In this document: piece after piece, positions 1 to 10,624 of the stretch
How the letters are laid out: each line of letters opens with the position of its first letter
Numbering within the stretch: position 1 is the first letter of the stretch
NCBI GenBank assembly: GCA_938075415.1
Contig: CALJHC010000004.1
Location: 62,001 to 126,000 of the forward strand
Source: an uncultured Rubripirellula sp.
GTDB lineage: Bacteria; Planctomycetota; Planctomycetia; Pirellulales; Pirellulaceae
DNA: 64,000 bases
Reading direction: 5' to 3'
The notes under the pieces: model-generated
Database searches by the model: none
Told to the model about the DNA's origin: nothing
Seen by the model: only the letters and a program-made list of their open reading frames with translations
Translations under genes and position numbers: made by a program

Positions 1-345
1 ACTAACGATGCCTGCAAAGATGATTTGTACATAAACCGAATCGTTGTAAGAGAAACAATGCCTGAAACTATAAAAAGTAAGCCCAACGAGTGCTCACCAC
101 TCTTCAAGTTTTGGTCAACCTAATCAATTTCCCATACGCGTGCCAAGATGCAGGAGCGATTCGCCGGACTCTCGGCCAGAAAACATCCTTCTCAACCGAA
201 AAATGATAATGACCGTGAAACAAGTGCTTATTGCGAACGTTTCACGATGATCACTTGACGCAAAAACAGATGATTTGATAGCCGCATATTATCTCGTCGT
301 TTTTGAATTGCTGCGTAGCTGCCACCGCTATCCATTCAATCACTG
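1..345. other. Left-edge intergenic stretch
   Basis: No frame here looks like a real gene, and I see no RNA gene, hairpin terminator or repeat. It is the region upstream of the glycosyltransferase at 346 and may hold its promoter, but no clear -35/-10 pair can be defended. Confidence 0.4.
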
Positions 346-1218
346 GTGAGACGTATTCAAATAACGCCTTGGGACAATCCATTGCCACCTCCCAAATCCA
401 TTTCGGTTGTGCTGTCAACGTATAACGCGCCTTTGTGGCTTGAGAAAACACTCTGGGGATACGCAATGCAGCAGGATTCTCCGGAGGAAATCATAATCGC
501 AGACGATGGCTCAGACGAACGAACCAAGCGAGTCATTGCACTCATCCGCGATCAAACAACACTAAGCATCAAGCACGTCTGGCATCACGATGATGGCTTC
601 AGGAAATGCGTGATCCTCAACCGAGCAATCGATGAAGCCTCAGGCGATTACCTAGTTTTTTCCGACGGCGACTGCATACCAAGAAGCGATTTCATTGGTT
701 GGCATCGGCAACTCGCAAAACCCGGTCACTTTCTCTCCGGGGGCTACAACAAATTACCGATGGGTCTGAGTCGAGAAATCTCTGAGAAATCAATTATCTC
801 AGGTGATGCTTTTCGCTTCCCTTGGCTATTAAGAAATGGCTTCATCCCCAATCGCCAGTCCTTGAGACTCGTCACGAAAGGCCTCATAGCTGACCTTGGC
901 AACATGACCACCACCACCCGCCCCACCTGGAACGGGCACAATGCGTCCGGCTGGAAAAACGACCTAATTCAAGTCAATGGATTTGACGAACGAATGCGTT
1001 ACGGCGGAGAGGATTGTGAACTCGGAGAACGACTGATCAATCTCGGTATCCAACCAATTCAGATTCGTTTTCATGCTATCTGCTTACACCTTGATCACAG
1101 TCGTGGTTATGTCAACGCGACTGACCTTGAGAGAAATTTAAGGATTCGACAAGCAACCCGAGCAGAGGCCCTGACTCGGACGAAATACGGCATCAGATCG
1201 CTTGCGAAAGCCGCTTAG
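346..1218 (+). CDS. Family 2 glycosyltransferase with galactosyltransferase-type C-terminal region
   Basis: The 290-residue cytoplasmic protein probably transfers a sugar from a nucleotide sugar onto a glycan or lipid acceptor. Residues 17-115 form the GT-A nucleotide-binding half: SVVLSTYNAP, then DDGSD at 53-57 and the metal-binding SDGDC at 106-110. The second half has WNGHNASGW (about 195-203) and GGEDCELGERL (220-230), the acceptor/catalytic signature of the Glyco_transf_7C family. No membrane segment or signal peptide is visible. The start is a GTG at 346 with a poor ribosome-binding site; the next in-frame ATG (residue 41) would remove essential sequence. It stands alone, with a 0.57-kb gap after it, so its substrate cannot be assigned; surface polysaccharide synthesis is likely because a pyruvyl transferase and an O-antigen-type operon lie within 20 kb. 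Confidence 0.85.
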   Translation: MRRIQITPWDNPLPPPKSISVVLSTYNAPLWLEKTLWGYAMQQDSPEEIIIADDGSDERTKRVIALIRDQTTLSIKHVWHHDDGFRKCVILNRAIDEASGDYLVFSDGDCIPRSDFIGWHRQLAKPGHFLSGGYNKLPMGLSREISEKSIISGDAFRFPWLLRNGFIPNRQSLRLVTKGLIADLGNMTTTTRPTWNGHNASGWKNDLIQVNGFDERMRYGGEDCELGERLINLGIQPIQIRFHAICLHLDHSRGYVNATDLERNLRIRQATRAEALTRTKYGIRSLAKAA

Positions 1219-1792
1219 GCGATACGTCGGTGTCAAACGGTCAGCAGACGCCACTGAAGGCAATCTGACCTCGTGATAGTAACAACGGGGGATGGCGGTA
1301 TGACAGACTCATGCCCCCACTTCAGCATGAAGCCAAGGTTGGTTCCTTCTTCCAAAAAAGAAAATCTGAGAAGAATGCTCCTGACGGAAACTCAACAACC
1401 TGCCTTGCTTCAAGCCTGCCTCTGAAAATCATTGCTTCGCATGGCTGATTGTGGTGCCGAGAATTACATCGCATCTCAGATTGAGCGATATTATTCTTCT
1501 GGTGAATGAATCACACATTCAAAACACCATTCCATCTGAACAAATCATGTCAGAGATTTTATCTCAGTCTCCGTGAGAGATTTTTGGCTCGAAAACGCCC
1601 ATCCTGTGTCGAAAAATCGGTTTTGTTAAGGGCTGCACAGCACGGCAACCCTTAATTGTAGATAAACTGATTAAGTTGATTCGGTGACCACAAGCTCACC
1701 AGTGAACGCTCCCTTTCCCCCGATCCTCAAGACTTTCGTTTTTCTCCTCGAAAAACCTTTCCGCCGCGCTTCGAGACAAATTGAATCATTCC
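1219..1792. other. Intergenic region, nothing firm
   Basis: No convincing gene. A weak hairpin (TCTCA/TGAGA, about 1571-1588) followed by GATTTTT could terminate transcription from the glycosyltransferase, but the stem is only 5 bp and lies over 340 bases downstream. Confidence 0.3.
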
Positions 1793-4700
1793 ATGCATTG
1801 CCTACCCAATCGCATTCATCAGAAAGCTTCACCATTATCGTTACTAGTTGCAACTTCAGTGTTCCTAACGACTGCGCTTTTAACAAGAGCAACGGTGAAA
1901 GCGGAAACGCTCACTGAAACAAATACCTCCCAGGATAGTTTGGCTGGCAAGGTCGACTTCGACCGGGACATTCTTCCGCTACTCTCTGACCGATGCTTCA
2001 AATGCCACGGGCCAGATGAATCCACACGGGAAGCGGACCTTCGCCTCGATACGAAGGAAGGTGCGTTCTCTGAGTCCAGTGCCACAGGCCCACCCATTCA
2101 CCAAGGCGACTCAACAAAGAGTGAGCTTTATCAGCGGATCATTAGCGATGACCCTGACCTTCAAATGCCACCGCCAGAATCCGGCTTGAAATTGAATCAA
2201 CAGGAGAGGAAACTTTTTAAACATTGGATTGATCAAGGCGCCGAATGGAAGCAACACTGGGCGTTCATCCCTCCAACAAAACCTGATGTACCACCCGCGG
2301 TTGCTGACTGGGATGCACAGCACTCCATCGATCGATTCATTCATCGAAAACTGATTGACTCAGGATTACAACCTCAAAAACCTGCGGAGAAGGAAACCCT
2401 GCTTCGGCGAGTAACCTTAGACCTTACGGGCTTTCCACCGACTATCGAAGCGATGGATGCATTCCTCGCCGACGACGCTCCAAACGCCTACGAAAGAGTG
2501 GTCGACCGTTTGCTCGAATCGCCAAGATATGGCGAGCATCTCGCGAGAATTTGGCTTGACGCTGCCCGTTACGCCGACACACACGGCCTGCATCTGGACA
2601 ATGAACGACAGATATGGCCTTATCGAGACTGGGTGATCGAAGCATTCAATCGCAACCTTCCTTTTGATCAGTTCACGATTGAACAATTAGCTGGCGACCT
2701 GCTTCCAGAGCCATCCCTGCAGCAACGCGTTGCCACCGGATTCAATCGATGCAATGTGACAACCAGTGAGGGTGGTTCCATCGATGATGAATACTACGTT
2801 CGCTATGCCGTTGATCGCGTCGAAACGACTTCCACCGTTTGGCTAGGACTCACCTCCGGGTGTGCCGCCTGTCACGATCACAAATTTGATCCCTTAACGC
2901 AGAAAGAGTTTTACCAACTCTTCTCCTACTTTTTCAGCCTGACAGAACGAGCGATGGACGGAAACGCACTGCTTCCACCGCCAGCAGTCAAAGTTCCCAC
3001 TGAAGCACAACAGCTACAAGAGCAACAACTCACCGCAACTGTCAATCAAATTAACGAAACACTTCGTAAGCAGCTCGATACCTACAGTTACGCTGACCCC
3101 GAACCGAATGCCAAGCCTATCAGCTTTCCCAGGTCAGACCAAATTTGGTTTGACGACTCTTTACCCGAGGGTGCGAAACCTCAAGGTGACGGGCCAGACC
3201 CGTGGAAATTTGTCAGCCAAGATAAACACCCAAGCTTTGGTGGCGAAAATTCAACCGTCCGTTCGGGACCTGGCCTAAACCAACACTTTTTTACTGAGGC
3301 AACCACGCCCCTGGTCATCGGCGAAAACGACTCGCTCTTTTCTTATGTTTACCTTGATCCAGAGAATCCCCCGGAGATGGTTCAACTGCAGTTTAATGAT
3401 GGCAGTTGGGAGCATCGGGCCTATTGGGGTGCCGACAAAGGTCATGGTGCCGGACGAAACAATCCGTCGAATTTGAAAATGGGCGATCTCCCCGAAACCG
3501 GCAAATGGGTTCGCTTAGAAGTTCCCGCATCATCGGTTAACCTGAAACCAGGTGCCAAGCTCAACGGCTGGGCTTTCACACAGTTTGGTGGCACTGTCCA
3601 TTGGGACCAAGCTGGCGCGGTAACGATTGCCCCGCTTAACGATCAGCAACTCGCTTCCATGAGTCGCTGGGAACAATATCAGAAGGAGTTCAAGAAGCCC
3701 GCTCTCGATGCGAACCTTCAAAAGATCGTTGAAACGCCGGAAGCGGATCGCAATGATGATCAAAAGAGGTTGCTTCGCGACCATTACTTGAAGTACGTCA
3801 ATCCAGATTCCAAAACTCAATTTGCCCAGCTTCTTCAAAGCCAGATCGACAAGCAAGGCGAATTAACCAGTTTGACCAATTCCATACCATCAACTTTGGT
3901 GATGGAGGACCGTGCCGAACCGAGGCAGGCCTTTATTCTGGAAAGAGGTCAGTACACCGAAAAACGCGACCCCGTGTCACCTGCAACTCCTGAGTGGCTT
4001 GGTCCGCAACCTGAACAATCTGGTAACAACCGCTTTGGTCTAGCCAACTGGCTTGTGAATCCTAATCACCCACTGACTGCACGAGTCACGGTAAATCGGT
4101 ATTGGCAGCACTACTTTGGCACTGGCATCGTGAAAACATCAGAGGACTTTGGTGTGCAGGGCGAACGCCCTAGCCATCCCGAATTACTGGACTGGCTTGC
4201 CGTCGATTTCATTGAATCCGGTTGGGACATTCGGCGCATGCAAAAACAAATTGTCATGTCATCCACCTATCGTCAGGCTTCGATTGTCAACAAAAAAAAC
4301 ACCGAAGTTGACCCCGAGAATCGCCTGCTCGCGCACGGACCACGATTTCGCCTCGATGCGGAAGTGATTCGTGACCAAGCACTCTACGTCAGTGATCTAA
4401 TACATGATGAAATGGGTGGCCCAAGCGTTAAACCCTATCAACCCGAAGGACTCTGGAAGCCGGTTGGATTCGGTGGCAGCAATACCTCCGTCTTCAAGCA
4501 AGACAGTGGCGAGAAGTTGTACCGGAGAAGCATGTACACGTTCTGGAAACGTACTTCGCCGCCTCCCAGCATGACGACATTTGACGCGCCAGATCGCGAA
4601 ACGTGCCAAGTACGACGAGCGAGAACCAACACTCCACTTCAGGCATTAGTCTTGCTCAATGACGTCCAATTTATCGAGGCAGCTAGAAAATTCGCCGAAA

Positions 4701-4978
4701 AAGTCATGCAGCTTCCCAACCTTCCCGACGACGAGAAAATCGTCTTTGCCTTTCGAAGTGTTGTTAGTCGCTACCCCTCTGAGGCAGAAACCAAAAGACT
4801 AAAAAATCACTTTGCCAATTACTTGGAACATTTCAACCAAAATCCAAAAGATGCAGGTGAACTTTTGTCAGTCGGTGAATCCATGCGAGATGAATCGTTA
4901 GACGCCCCTCGCGTCGCGGCCTGGACGCTCGTGACTCATCTTCTGCTAAACCTCAGCGAGACGATAACCAAGGGATAA
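1793..4978 (+). CDS. Secreted PSCyt1-DUF1549-DUF1553 protein (planctomycete cytochrome C-like)
   Basis: This exported protein of about 1061 residues has the classic planctomycete order. A signal peptide (about 12-38) is followed by a PSCyt1 domain with one heme c site CFKCH near residue 68-72, a DUF1549 domain (about 165-390) with a second CxxCH in CAACHDHKFDP, a middle beta-rich region, and a C-terminal DUF1553 domain (about 770-1040) containing HPLTARVTVNRYWQ and TPLQALVLLND. Such proteins are predicted to be periplasmic electron-transfer proteins tied to oxidative processing of sugars or other carbon, but their reaction is not established. I chose the ATG at 1793 because an upstream TTG at 1781 adds only four residues. 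A DUF1501 gene follows 102 bases later, the usual partner, so the two are probably one operon. Confidence 0.9.
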   Translation: MHCLPNRIHQKASPLSLLVATSVFLTTALLTRATVKAETLTETNTSQDSLAGKVDFDRDILPLLSDRCFKCHGPDESTREADLRLDTKEGAFSESSATGPPIHQGDSTKSELYQRIISDDPDLQMPPPESGLKLNQQERKLFKHWIDQGAEWKQHWAFIPPTKPDVPPAVADWDAQHSIDRFIHRKLIDSGLQPQKPAEKETLLRRVTLDLTGFPPTIEAMDAFLADDAPNAYERVVDRLLESPRYGEHLARIWLDAARYADTHGLHLDNERQIWPYRDWVIEAFNRNLPFDQFTIEQLAGDLLPEPSLQQRVATGFNRCNVTTSEGGSIDDEYYVRYAVDRVETTSTVWLGLTSGCAACHDHKFDPLTQKEFYQLFSYFFSLTERAMDGNALLPPPAVKVPTEAQQLQEQQLTATVNQINETLRKQLDTYSYADPEPNAKPISFPRSDQIWFDDSLPEGAKPQGDGPDPWKFVSQDKHPSFGGENSTVRSGPGLNQHFFTEATTPLVIGENDSLFSYVYLDPENPPEMVQLQFNDGSWEHRAYWGADKGHGAGRNNPSNLKMGDLPETGKWVRLEVPASSVNLKPGAKLNGWAFTQFGGTVHWDQAGAVTIAPLNDQQLASMSRWEQYQKEFKKPALDANLQKIVETPEADRNDDQKRLLRDHYLKYVNPDSKTQFAQLLQSQIDKQGELTSLTNSIPSTLVMEDRAEPRQAFILERGQYTEKRDPVSPATPEWLGPQPEQSGNNRFGLANWLVNPNHPLTARVTVNRYWQHYFGTGIVKTSEDFGVQGERPSHPELLDWLAVDFIESGWDIRRMQKQIVMSSTYRQASIVNKKNTEVDPENRLLAHGPRFRLDAEVIRDQALYVSDLIHDEMGGPSVKPYQPEGLWKPVGFGGSNTSVFKQDSGEKLYRRSMYTFWKRTSPPPSMTTFDAPDRETCQVRRARTNTPLQALVLLNDVQFIEAARKFAEKVMQLPNLPDDEKIVFAFRSVVSRYPSEAETKRLKNHFANYLEHFNQNPKDAGELLSVGESMRDESLDAPRVAAWTLVTHLLLNLSETITKG

Positions 4979-5080
4979 TTGCCAAAGGCATGCCCCACGA
5001 TGTTCAAACCCGCTCGGTGCTGATCAACAACCGTTATCAGCCACAAAACAACACTCCCCCTGATACGCCAGACACGCGGC

Positions 5081-6553
5081 ATGAATAACCATCACCCAAT
5101 TCGCCAGCAACAACTTATCGAAACGCGACGACACTTTTTTGGAAAGGCAGCCACGGGACTGGGCAGTGCCGCACTTGCATCGCTATGTAATGAAGAACTT
5201 TTTGCCGACTCATCCAAGGCAACCGGCAATCAGGTGGGCATCCCTGAGCTGCCCCACTTTGCACCAAAAGCGAAACGCGTCATCTACCTTTTCATGTCAG
5301 GTGCACCTTCACAATTAGACATGTGGGACTACAAACCCAAAATGGCCGACTGGTATGACAAAGACCTACCAGAAACGGTACGCAACGGCCAACGCATTAC
5401 CACCATGACATCGGGTCAAAAACGTTTCCCCATCGCACCGTCAATCTTTAAATTTGATCAGCACGGATCGAATGGCGCATGGGTGAGTGAATTACTGCCG
5501 CACACGGCAAAAATGGTTGATGACCTAGCCGTTATCAAGACGGTTAACACCGAAGCAATTAATCACGATCCAGCGATCACTTACATTCAAACCGGTAGCC
5601 AATTGCCGGGTCGACCGAGTACGGGTGCATGGCTTTCCTATGGACTGGGAAGCATGAACGAAAATCTACCGGCTTTTGTTGTCCTTCATTCAACCGTCAA
5701 TGGCGGGTTTGGCGGACAGGCACTCTACGCCAGATTGTGGGGCGCAGGTTTTCTATCAACGCGACATCAGGGTGTTAGCCTGCGTTCAACGGGCGATCCC
5801 GTACTCTACCTTTCAAACCCAAATGGTCTGTCTAGTAAACTTCGTAGACAAATGCTCGACCAACTCGCCGAATTCAATCAAGAGCGATACGACCAAGTCG
5901 GTGACCCCGAGATTCAATCCAGAATCGCTCAGTACGAAATGGCTTACCGTATGCAAACGTCCGTGCCAGAATTAACCGACATTTCAGATGAATCGGACGC
6001 GACCCTTGAGATGTACGGTCCAGAAGTCAAGAAGCCGGGGACATTCGCGGCCAATTGTCTTCTAGCTCGACGACTAGCGGAACGAGGAGTGCGTTTCACC
6101 CAAGTCTTCATCAGGCAATGGGATCAACATGGAAACCTACCCAACGATATCAAACGCCAGTGTGGCATTATCGATCAACCATGCGCTGCGTTGCTTAAGG
6201 ATTTAAAGCAACGCGGAATGCTGGATGACACGTTAGTTGTTTGGGGTGGTGAATTTGGACGAACAATCTACTGCCAAGGCGGTCTGACAAAAACAAACTA
6301 TGGTCGAGATCACCATCCGCGATGCTTCACTAAATGGATGGCAGGTGGTGGAGTTCGCCCCGGTATTGTCCACGGTGAAACCGATGACTTTAGCTACAAC
6401 ATCACAGAGAAACCTGTGCACATTCACGACTTAAACGCAACCATGCTGCACCTTCTTGGAATCAACCACGAGCGACTCACCTTCAAGCACCAAGGTCGTG
6501 ACTTCCGCTTAACCGATGTTCATGGAACCGTCGTGCCAGATCTGCTGGCCTAA
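5081..6553 (+). CDS. DUF1501 family exported protein
   Basis: This 490-residue protein belongs to the DUF1501 family, which shares the alkaline-phosphatase-like fold. The N terminus has a Tat-like signal ([20 protein letters not shown], about 14-33), typical of the family, suggesting export in a folded state. Recognisable family blocks are [20 protein letters not shown] (about 66-85), [20 protein letters not shown], a central [16 protein letters not shown] and WGGEFGRT near residue 387. The metal-binding His/Asp pattern of the superfamily is plausible (for example GRDHHPRCF). No biochemical role is established for the family. It follows a PSCyt1/DUF1549/DUF1553 gene, the constant neighbour in planctomycetes, so the two products probably act together outside the cytoplasm. 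Confidence 0.9.
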   Translation: MNNHHPIRQQQLIETRRHFFGKAATGLGSAALASLCNEELFADSSKATGNQVGIPELPHFAPKAKRVIYLFMSGAPSQLDMWDYKPKMADWYDKDLPETVRNGQRITTMTSGQKRFPIAPSIFKFDQHGSNGAWVSELLPHTAKMVDDLAVIKTVNTEAINHDPAITYIQTGSQLPGRPSTGAWLSYGLGSMNENLPAFVVLHSTVNGGFGGQALYARLWGAGFLSTRHQGVSLRSTGDPVLYLSNPNGLSSKLRRQMLDQLAEFNQERYDQVGDPEIQSRIAQYEMAYRMQTSVPELTDISDESDATLEMYGPEVKKPGTFAANCLLARRLAERGVRFTQVFIRQWDQHGNLPNDIKRQCGIIDQPCAALLKDLKQRGMLDDTLVVWGGEFGRTIYCQGGLTKTNYGRDHHPRCFTKWMAGGGVRPGIVHGETDDFSYNITEKPVHIHDLNATMLHLLGINHERLTFKHQGRDFRLTDVHGTVVPDLLA

Positions 6554-7035
6554 GCAGGCCCAAAGCGACCAGAGGCAACAAGTGCTTCGGCAACGATAGC
6601 CCCTCCAATCGGTATTTCCCTGTTACTCGCCTTGCCAGTTACTCGCCTTACCAGTACTCGCCTTACCAGTACTCATTCAACGGACCGAAGCTCCGGTCTC
6701 ATCTGCCATCATTCGCCACAGGGTCATACTGGTAAAAAAACACCTTCATCTTTTCGTCGACCCTGATCTGACACTCTGGCTTGAATGCCTGCAAAATGGC
6801 TTGGTTTTCCCATTGATGCAATCTAACGGGTATTGCAACTCGCAGTCGTCACGATGCAGCGTCTGGATTCAATCAAGCGGGTGGCTTCGACGTTAAAAAA
6901 ATCTTGCTGTTTAAAACAGGTCGGCAAAATCGCGACTCGCGCAAGCAGAAGCAACCATCCACCCTCGCTGGCTGAATCCAATCCTATCGAATTACAGATC
7001 CTCGCGAACCGAATTACGCCGGCTTGATGATTCTC
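6554..7035. other. Intergenic region between convergent genes
   Basis: The region between the DUF1501 gene and the oppositely oriented pyruvyl transferase gene has no believable coding frame. It contains a three-copy 16-bp tandem repeat listed separately. I see no T-tailed hairpin. Confidence 0.4.
6623..6669. repeat. Three-copy 16-bp tandem repeat
   Basis: Units at 6623-6638 (TTACTCGCCTTGCCAG), 6639-6654 (same with A for G at position 12) and 6655-6669 (one base shorter) follow each other directly. The copies are nearly identical, so the duplication is recent. It lies in a non-coding gap; no function is apparent. Confidence 0.9.
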
Positions 7036-7842
7036 TCAACGACCAAATGAGCTTGCTAGATTTCGTAGACGTGCTAGGTAAGCAGGCTTTTCAAATCGGT
7101 ATTGTGAAACAAAGAAATCCAAAGCGGGCCCATCTGCACCCAACCGGGTTAACGGCACGGAAGCGGATAATTTCGCATGATTCATCGTTGAGTAATAATC
7201 CTCATACTTAAAAATCCCACCCGTCATTTCAGGCAATGGATGGATCCAAGCATTGGGGATTTGATAAGCATCAGCGAGAATCAATCCATGAAGAGATCGG
7301 CTGACCAAGCGTTCACAACCACAGATCGACTCAAGGACTTTTAATGGAGGCCAAGCAGGATTGATGAAGAGCCAGTCATCCGGCACGTGGCCACTCGAGA
7401 CTTTGGCTTCACGATGATGAGGTAAAAAGCCAAAGCGATATCTAGCTTTTTTTTCACAGTCATACACTAGTGGTAACAAAACGGCAGGATCGCCCAGATA
7501 CTCCGGCCTCCAACCTGTCTTGGAAGCTGACAATTCGCCTCGTAATGCAACCACCTGCTCAGCATTACCTCGAGGCGGTAACGCGGGATCCAGCAAACCA
7601 CTACCGGCCACATGGCAGCCCCCGTCAGCCGATGAAAGGATACTTCCCATTCCGAGTATCCGGATATCACCACGACGCCGGCTCAACCGAACCCGTCGGT
7701 CCATCACCTTGGAGAAAAAAAGTGGATTGAAGTCGTCTCCAAAATTAGGTGTGCCCACGTGCCAATGAAGTGGGACGCTACCGCGAACGGGAAGACTCCA
7801 ACGATACTGCCGTTGCAGCTTTACGAACTTACGAAATAGCAC
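7036..7842 (-). CDS. Polysaccharide pyruvyl transferase family protein
   Basis: The 268-residue protein resembles the CsaB/ExoV-type enzymes that attach ketal pyruvate from phosphoenolpyruvate to sugars of exopolysaccharides or cell-wall polymers. Visible family marks are VGTPNFGDDFNP (about 28-40), ILGMGSIL, GSGL, the ALRGE block and YLGDPAVLLPL, with the second lobe carrying VSRSLHGLILADAYQIP, the segment around the conserved catalytic-site histidine. There is no signal peptide, as expected for a cytoplasmic enzyme. The only reasonable start is a GTG at 7842. It is somewhat short for the family. No adjacent gene is co-oriented, so its acceptor sugar is unknown; the exopolysaccharide operon at 15.8 kb is a possible functional partner. 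Confidence 0.85.
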   Translation of the reverse strand: MLFRKFVKLQRQYRWSLPVRGSVPLHWHVGTPNFGDDFNPLFFSKVMDRRVRLSRRRGDIRILGMGSILSSADGGCHVAGSGLLDPALPPRGNAEQVVALRGELSASKTGWRPEYLGDPAVLLPLVYDCEKKARYRFGFLPHHREAKVSSGHVPDDWLFINPAWPPLKVLESICGCERLVSRSLHGLILADAYQIPNAWIHPLPEMTGGIFKYEDYYSTMNHAKLSASVPLTRLGADGPALDFFVSQYRFEKPAYLARLRNLASSFGR

Positions 7843-8662
7843 TCGACCGTCGTCCTCTCGAAAGCGTCAAAAGAGTCAACTCCAAGCGATTGATTCAGAC
7901 CAACGATTCCAAACACGTTCCTAGCGATCATAGGCACCTTCGTCTCACTGACAACTTCAATCGCCCAATCGACCCACGCATCACCATCGATATTTTTCTG
8001 AAATCAACCTATTTTACCGACCAAGAAATCCAAGCAAACTGCTTCCCTCAGGTTGACACAATAAGAGCTTAGTGAGTTGGAAAGAATCGATCGAGAGAGA
8101 AACTTTGCAGAGGCGGCAAACTCCAGCACGCCCAGATAATCACCAAAAGCAATCCGTCCACGCCCCTGCCTGAATGTCGTTCTGAAAGACAGTGAATCTC
8201 CACTCACTAAGAAAATACCGAAGCATATCAAAATCGCTGATCAAAGCATCATTCCGCCGATCGATTTCATGGCATGCACATCAGTTCCAAAAGATGGCTC
8301 ATATGAATCGGGATTGATGCTTTATTCCGCGAGTATTTATTGAAAGCAATCTCCAATCCAATAATAGAATCCCCCGGTTAATCACTAACGGTACGGCGGT
8401 ACAACACTAGCTGGGTGTTGAAACTGATTACACTGCTCACCGATCCTCCATTCTTGATTGAAGGGCAGGCGACACCGAATTGTAATGCAGGTTAATATGG
8501 GAGAAATTAATGGATCATGCATCAGGCTCTTGGTTCTTGATGGCCGATCGAGTGAGAAGAGAATGCATGACGAAATCGCATGCGAGTCCATCTTTCGACA
8601 GACTAGATAAACACCCCTCACACCAGATAAACACACCTCTGGCTTTTCCTCAGGTACTAAAA
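7843..8662. other. Long intergenic region
   Basis: This 0.8-kb gap lies between the divergent pyruvyl transferase and GH43 genes. Open frames inside it have no recognisable domains and conflict with each other. An imperfect 20-bp direct repeat beginning AGATAAACAC occurs at 8601-8640, just before the GH43 start. Promoters for both genes must lie here but I cannot place them. Confidence 0.35.
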
Positions 8663-10249
8663 ATGCGGAAACCGATGCCACACACTGCTACCGTCAAAAT
8701 TTCGAACCAAACTTTAATGTGCGGTCTCAAAATCCTCTGCATGACGTGCTTATGGATGACAGTACCGATTTCCACCTTGGTTGCTTCGGACGCTGAGGAA
8801 AAAGATGGGCTTGTCTCCTTCAGCCAAAACAACACGGAAACATTCGGCGGAGAATGGCTCCCCGATGGACACCTAATCAAAGTCACTGGAAGCCCCGCTA
8901 AACTTTGCATCGGTCAACAATCTTGGCGCGACTTCATCTTGGAGGTGGAGGTAAAAGCAAACCCTGACTCACAAGCGGGTGTCATTTTCAGAGCTTCACA
9001 GGTGGGTCGTCAAATCGACCAGTACAGCGGCTATTACGTCGGCGTCCATGCAGGTCGGGATTCGGTCATGTGGGGTGCAGCCAACAATCGCTGGCAGCCC
9101 ATTGCACAACGCGCTGTGCCGGTAACACCGGGGACATGGTACACCATCAAACTGATCGTTTTTCAACAACAGTTCAAAGTATGGATTAACCAGACACTCA
9201 TCACGACAAAACGCTTCCCTATCTTCAACGGTGTCGACAACCGCTTCAAGGAAGGAGTCATTGGCTTACGCTCTCTCGGAAGCGGTGCGTCTTTTCGAAA
9301 CTTGAGAATCCACGAATACCATCCGCAAACAAAAAGCAGCACCTACACAAATCCAGTGCAAATCAACTGCGCGGACCCAACAGTCCTCCAGCATCAGGGC
9401 CTTTACTACGCTTACTGCACCTACAGTAAAGACCACCCGAACATGACACGCGGGATTCGGCTTTATACATCTTCAAATCTAGTGCAATGGCATGATCAGG
9501 GTTTCATCATCAAGGCCGAACAAAGCTGGGGAAGATCCAAATTCTGGGCCCCAGATATCGTTCAGAAAAACGGCAAATTCTATCTCTACTATGCGACCGA
9601 CACACGAATTTGCGTCGCGCAGGCAGATAGCCCAAGCGGACCGTTTCAAGAACGAAGTGAATCTCCAATCCTGCCAGAAACCGTTCGGATCGATGCTCAT
9701 GTGTTTCAGGATGACGAAAAAGCCTATTTCTATTATGTCCGGTTCAATCGAGGCAACGAAATTTGGGGCGGCGAACTTAACGATGACATGGTCTCTCTGA
9801 AACAGGATACTTTACGTCTCATGATCAAACCGGACCAAGAATGGGAACGACATCAGGGTGCAATCGCAGAGGGACCGGTAATCCTGAAGCATGACGATAT
9901 CTACTACCTCACCTATTCGGGCAGCCATTTCGAGAGCCCTCAATACGCAGTTGGCTACGCCACCTCCGATAGCCCTCTTGGACCTTGGAAGAAATATCAG
10001 CACAACCCAATCATGAAGTCGACAGCCTATGCCAAGGGAACAGCGCATCACTGCTTTACCGATTCACCAGATGGCACAGAAAAATTCATCATTTATCACC
10101 GCCACCACAATCTACAACAGACCGAACCAAGAAAAATGGCAATTGACCGTGTTCAATTTGTAACACAACCCAAAGGACCGGCCATTTTAGAAATCAACGG
10201 CCCCACAGGTTCGCCTCAACCCTTGGCATCAGGAGCAACCTTGGAGTGA
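8663..10249 (+). CDS. Secreted family 43 glycoside hydrolase with N-terminal concanavalin-like domain
   Basis: The protein (about 528 residues) is predicted to cleave arabinose-, xylose- or galactose-type linkages outside the cytoplasm. After a signal peptide (to about residue 42), residues 50-220 form a LamG/DUF1080-like jelly roll (AGVIFRASQVGRQIDQYSGY ... GVIGLRSLGSGASFRNLRIH). The five-bladed GH43 propeller follows: INCADPTVL supplies the catalytic-base Asp, WAPDIV is the conserved second block, RIDAHVFQDD carries the pKa-modulating Asp, and IAEGPVIL carries the general-acid Glu. All three catalytic acids are present. I chose the ATG at 8663 because it gives a proper signal peptide; an upstream frame extends to 8510 without adding a sensible domain. 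Two sulfatase genes follow on the same strand, suggesting attack on a sulfated marine polysaccharide. The exact substrate cannot be told from sequence. Confidence 0.88.
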   Translation: MRKPMPHTATVKISNQTLMCGLKILCMTCLWMTVPISTLVASDAEEKDGLVSFSQNNTETFGGEWLPDGHLIKVTGSPAKLCIGQQSWRDFILEVEVKANPDSQAGVIFRASQVGRQIDQYSGYYVGVHAGRDSVMWGAANNRWQPIAQRAVPVTPGTWYTIKLIVFQQQFKVWINQTLITTKRFPIFNGVDNRFKEGVIGLRSLGSGASFRNLRIHEYHPQTKSSTYTNPVQINCADPTVLQHQGLYYAYCTYSKDHPNMTRGIRLYTSSNLVQWHDQGFIIKAEQSWGRSKFWAPDIVQKNGKFYLYYATDTRICVAQADSPSGPFQERSESPILPETVRIDAHVFQDDEKAYFYYVRFNRGNEIWGGELNDDMVSLKQDTLRLMIKPDQEWERHQGAIAEGPVILKHDDIYYLTYSGSHFESPQYAVGYATSDSPLGPWKKYQHNPIMKSTAYAKGTAHHCFTDSPDGTEKFIIYHRHHNLQQTEPRKMAIDRVQFVTQPKGPAILEINGPTGSPQPLASGATLE

Positions 10250-10624
10250 AACAATTCGCACAGTCAGTCTGATCTTTCAAAAATTTCAACCCATGCCAAA
10301 TGGTTCGCGATACACACTCATGTTCGTGTTTCACTCAATCCGCTGGATTCGTATTTGGTTACAAGCAGGGCCACCTTTGGATCCAGCTGTTAAGAGATTT
10401 TCTTGATTCAAGAAGGACCACCTTCGGCATCAGCGGAACCGATCCTTGGCTCTCAACACGATCCAAGTTTGCGGTCAGAACAAACAATTCCACGCCGCTA
10501 CCATCGTGCTCACAAGAATCAAATCAGTTCTCAACAAGCAAGCGAATGCTTTACAATTCGCGGTTTCTTCGCTCTATTGCAACTTCATCCGAATGCGAAA
10601 ACTCATTCAATCGAAGAATACAAC
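10250..10624. other. Intergenic region with palindrome
   Basis: No gene seen. The region carries a perfect 15-bp palindrome (10400-10414, listed separately) about 210 bases upstream of the sulfatase start. Confidence 0.4.
10400..10414. promoter_or_regulatory. 15-bp perfect palindrome, possible operator
   Basis: TTCTTGA (10400-10406) and TCAAGAA (10408-10414) are exact reverse complements around one central T. It is non-coding, between the GH43 and sulfatase genes, in the place expected for a regulator of polysaccharide use. There is no T-tract, so it is not a terminator. The regulator is unknown. Confidence 0.4.

Noticed and set aside
1571-1592. Weak hairpin plus T-run as terminator
   Set aside because: Only 5 bp of stem and far from the gene end; mentioned in the gap entry only.
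7749-8072. 107-codon frame in the gap after the pyruvyl transferase
   Set aside because: Overlaps the start of that gene, no domain or export signal.
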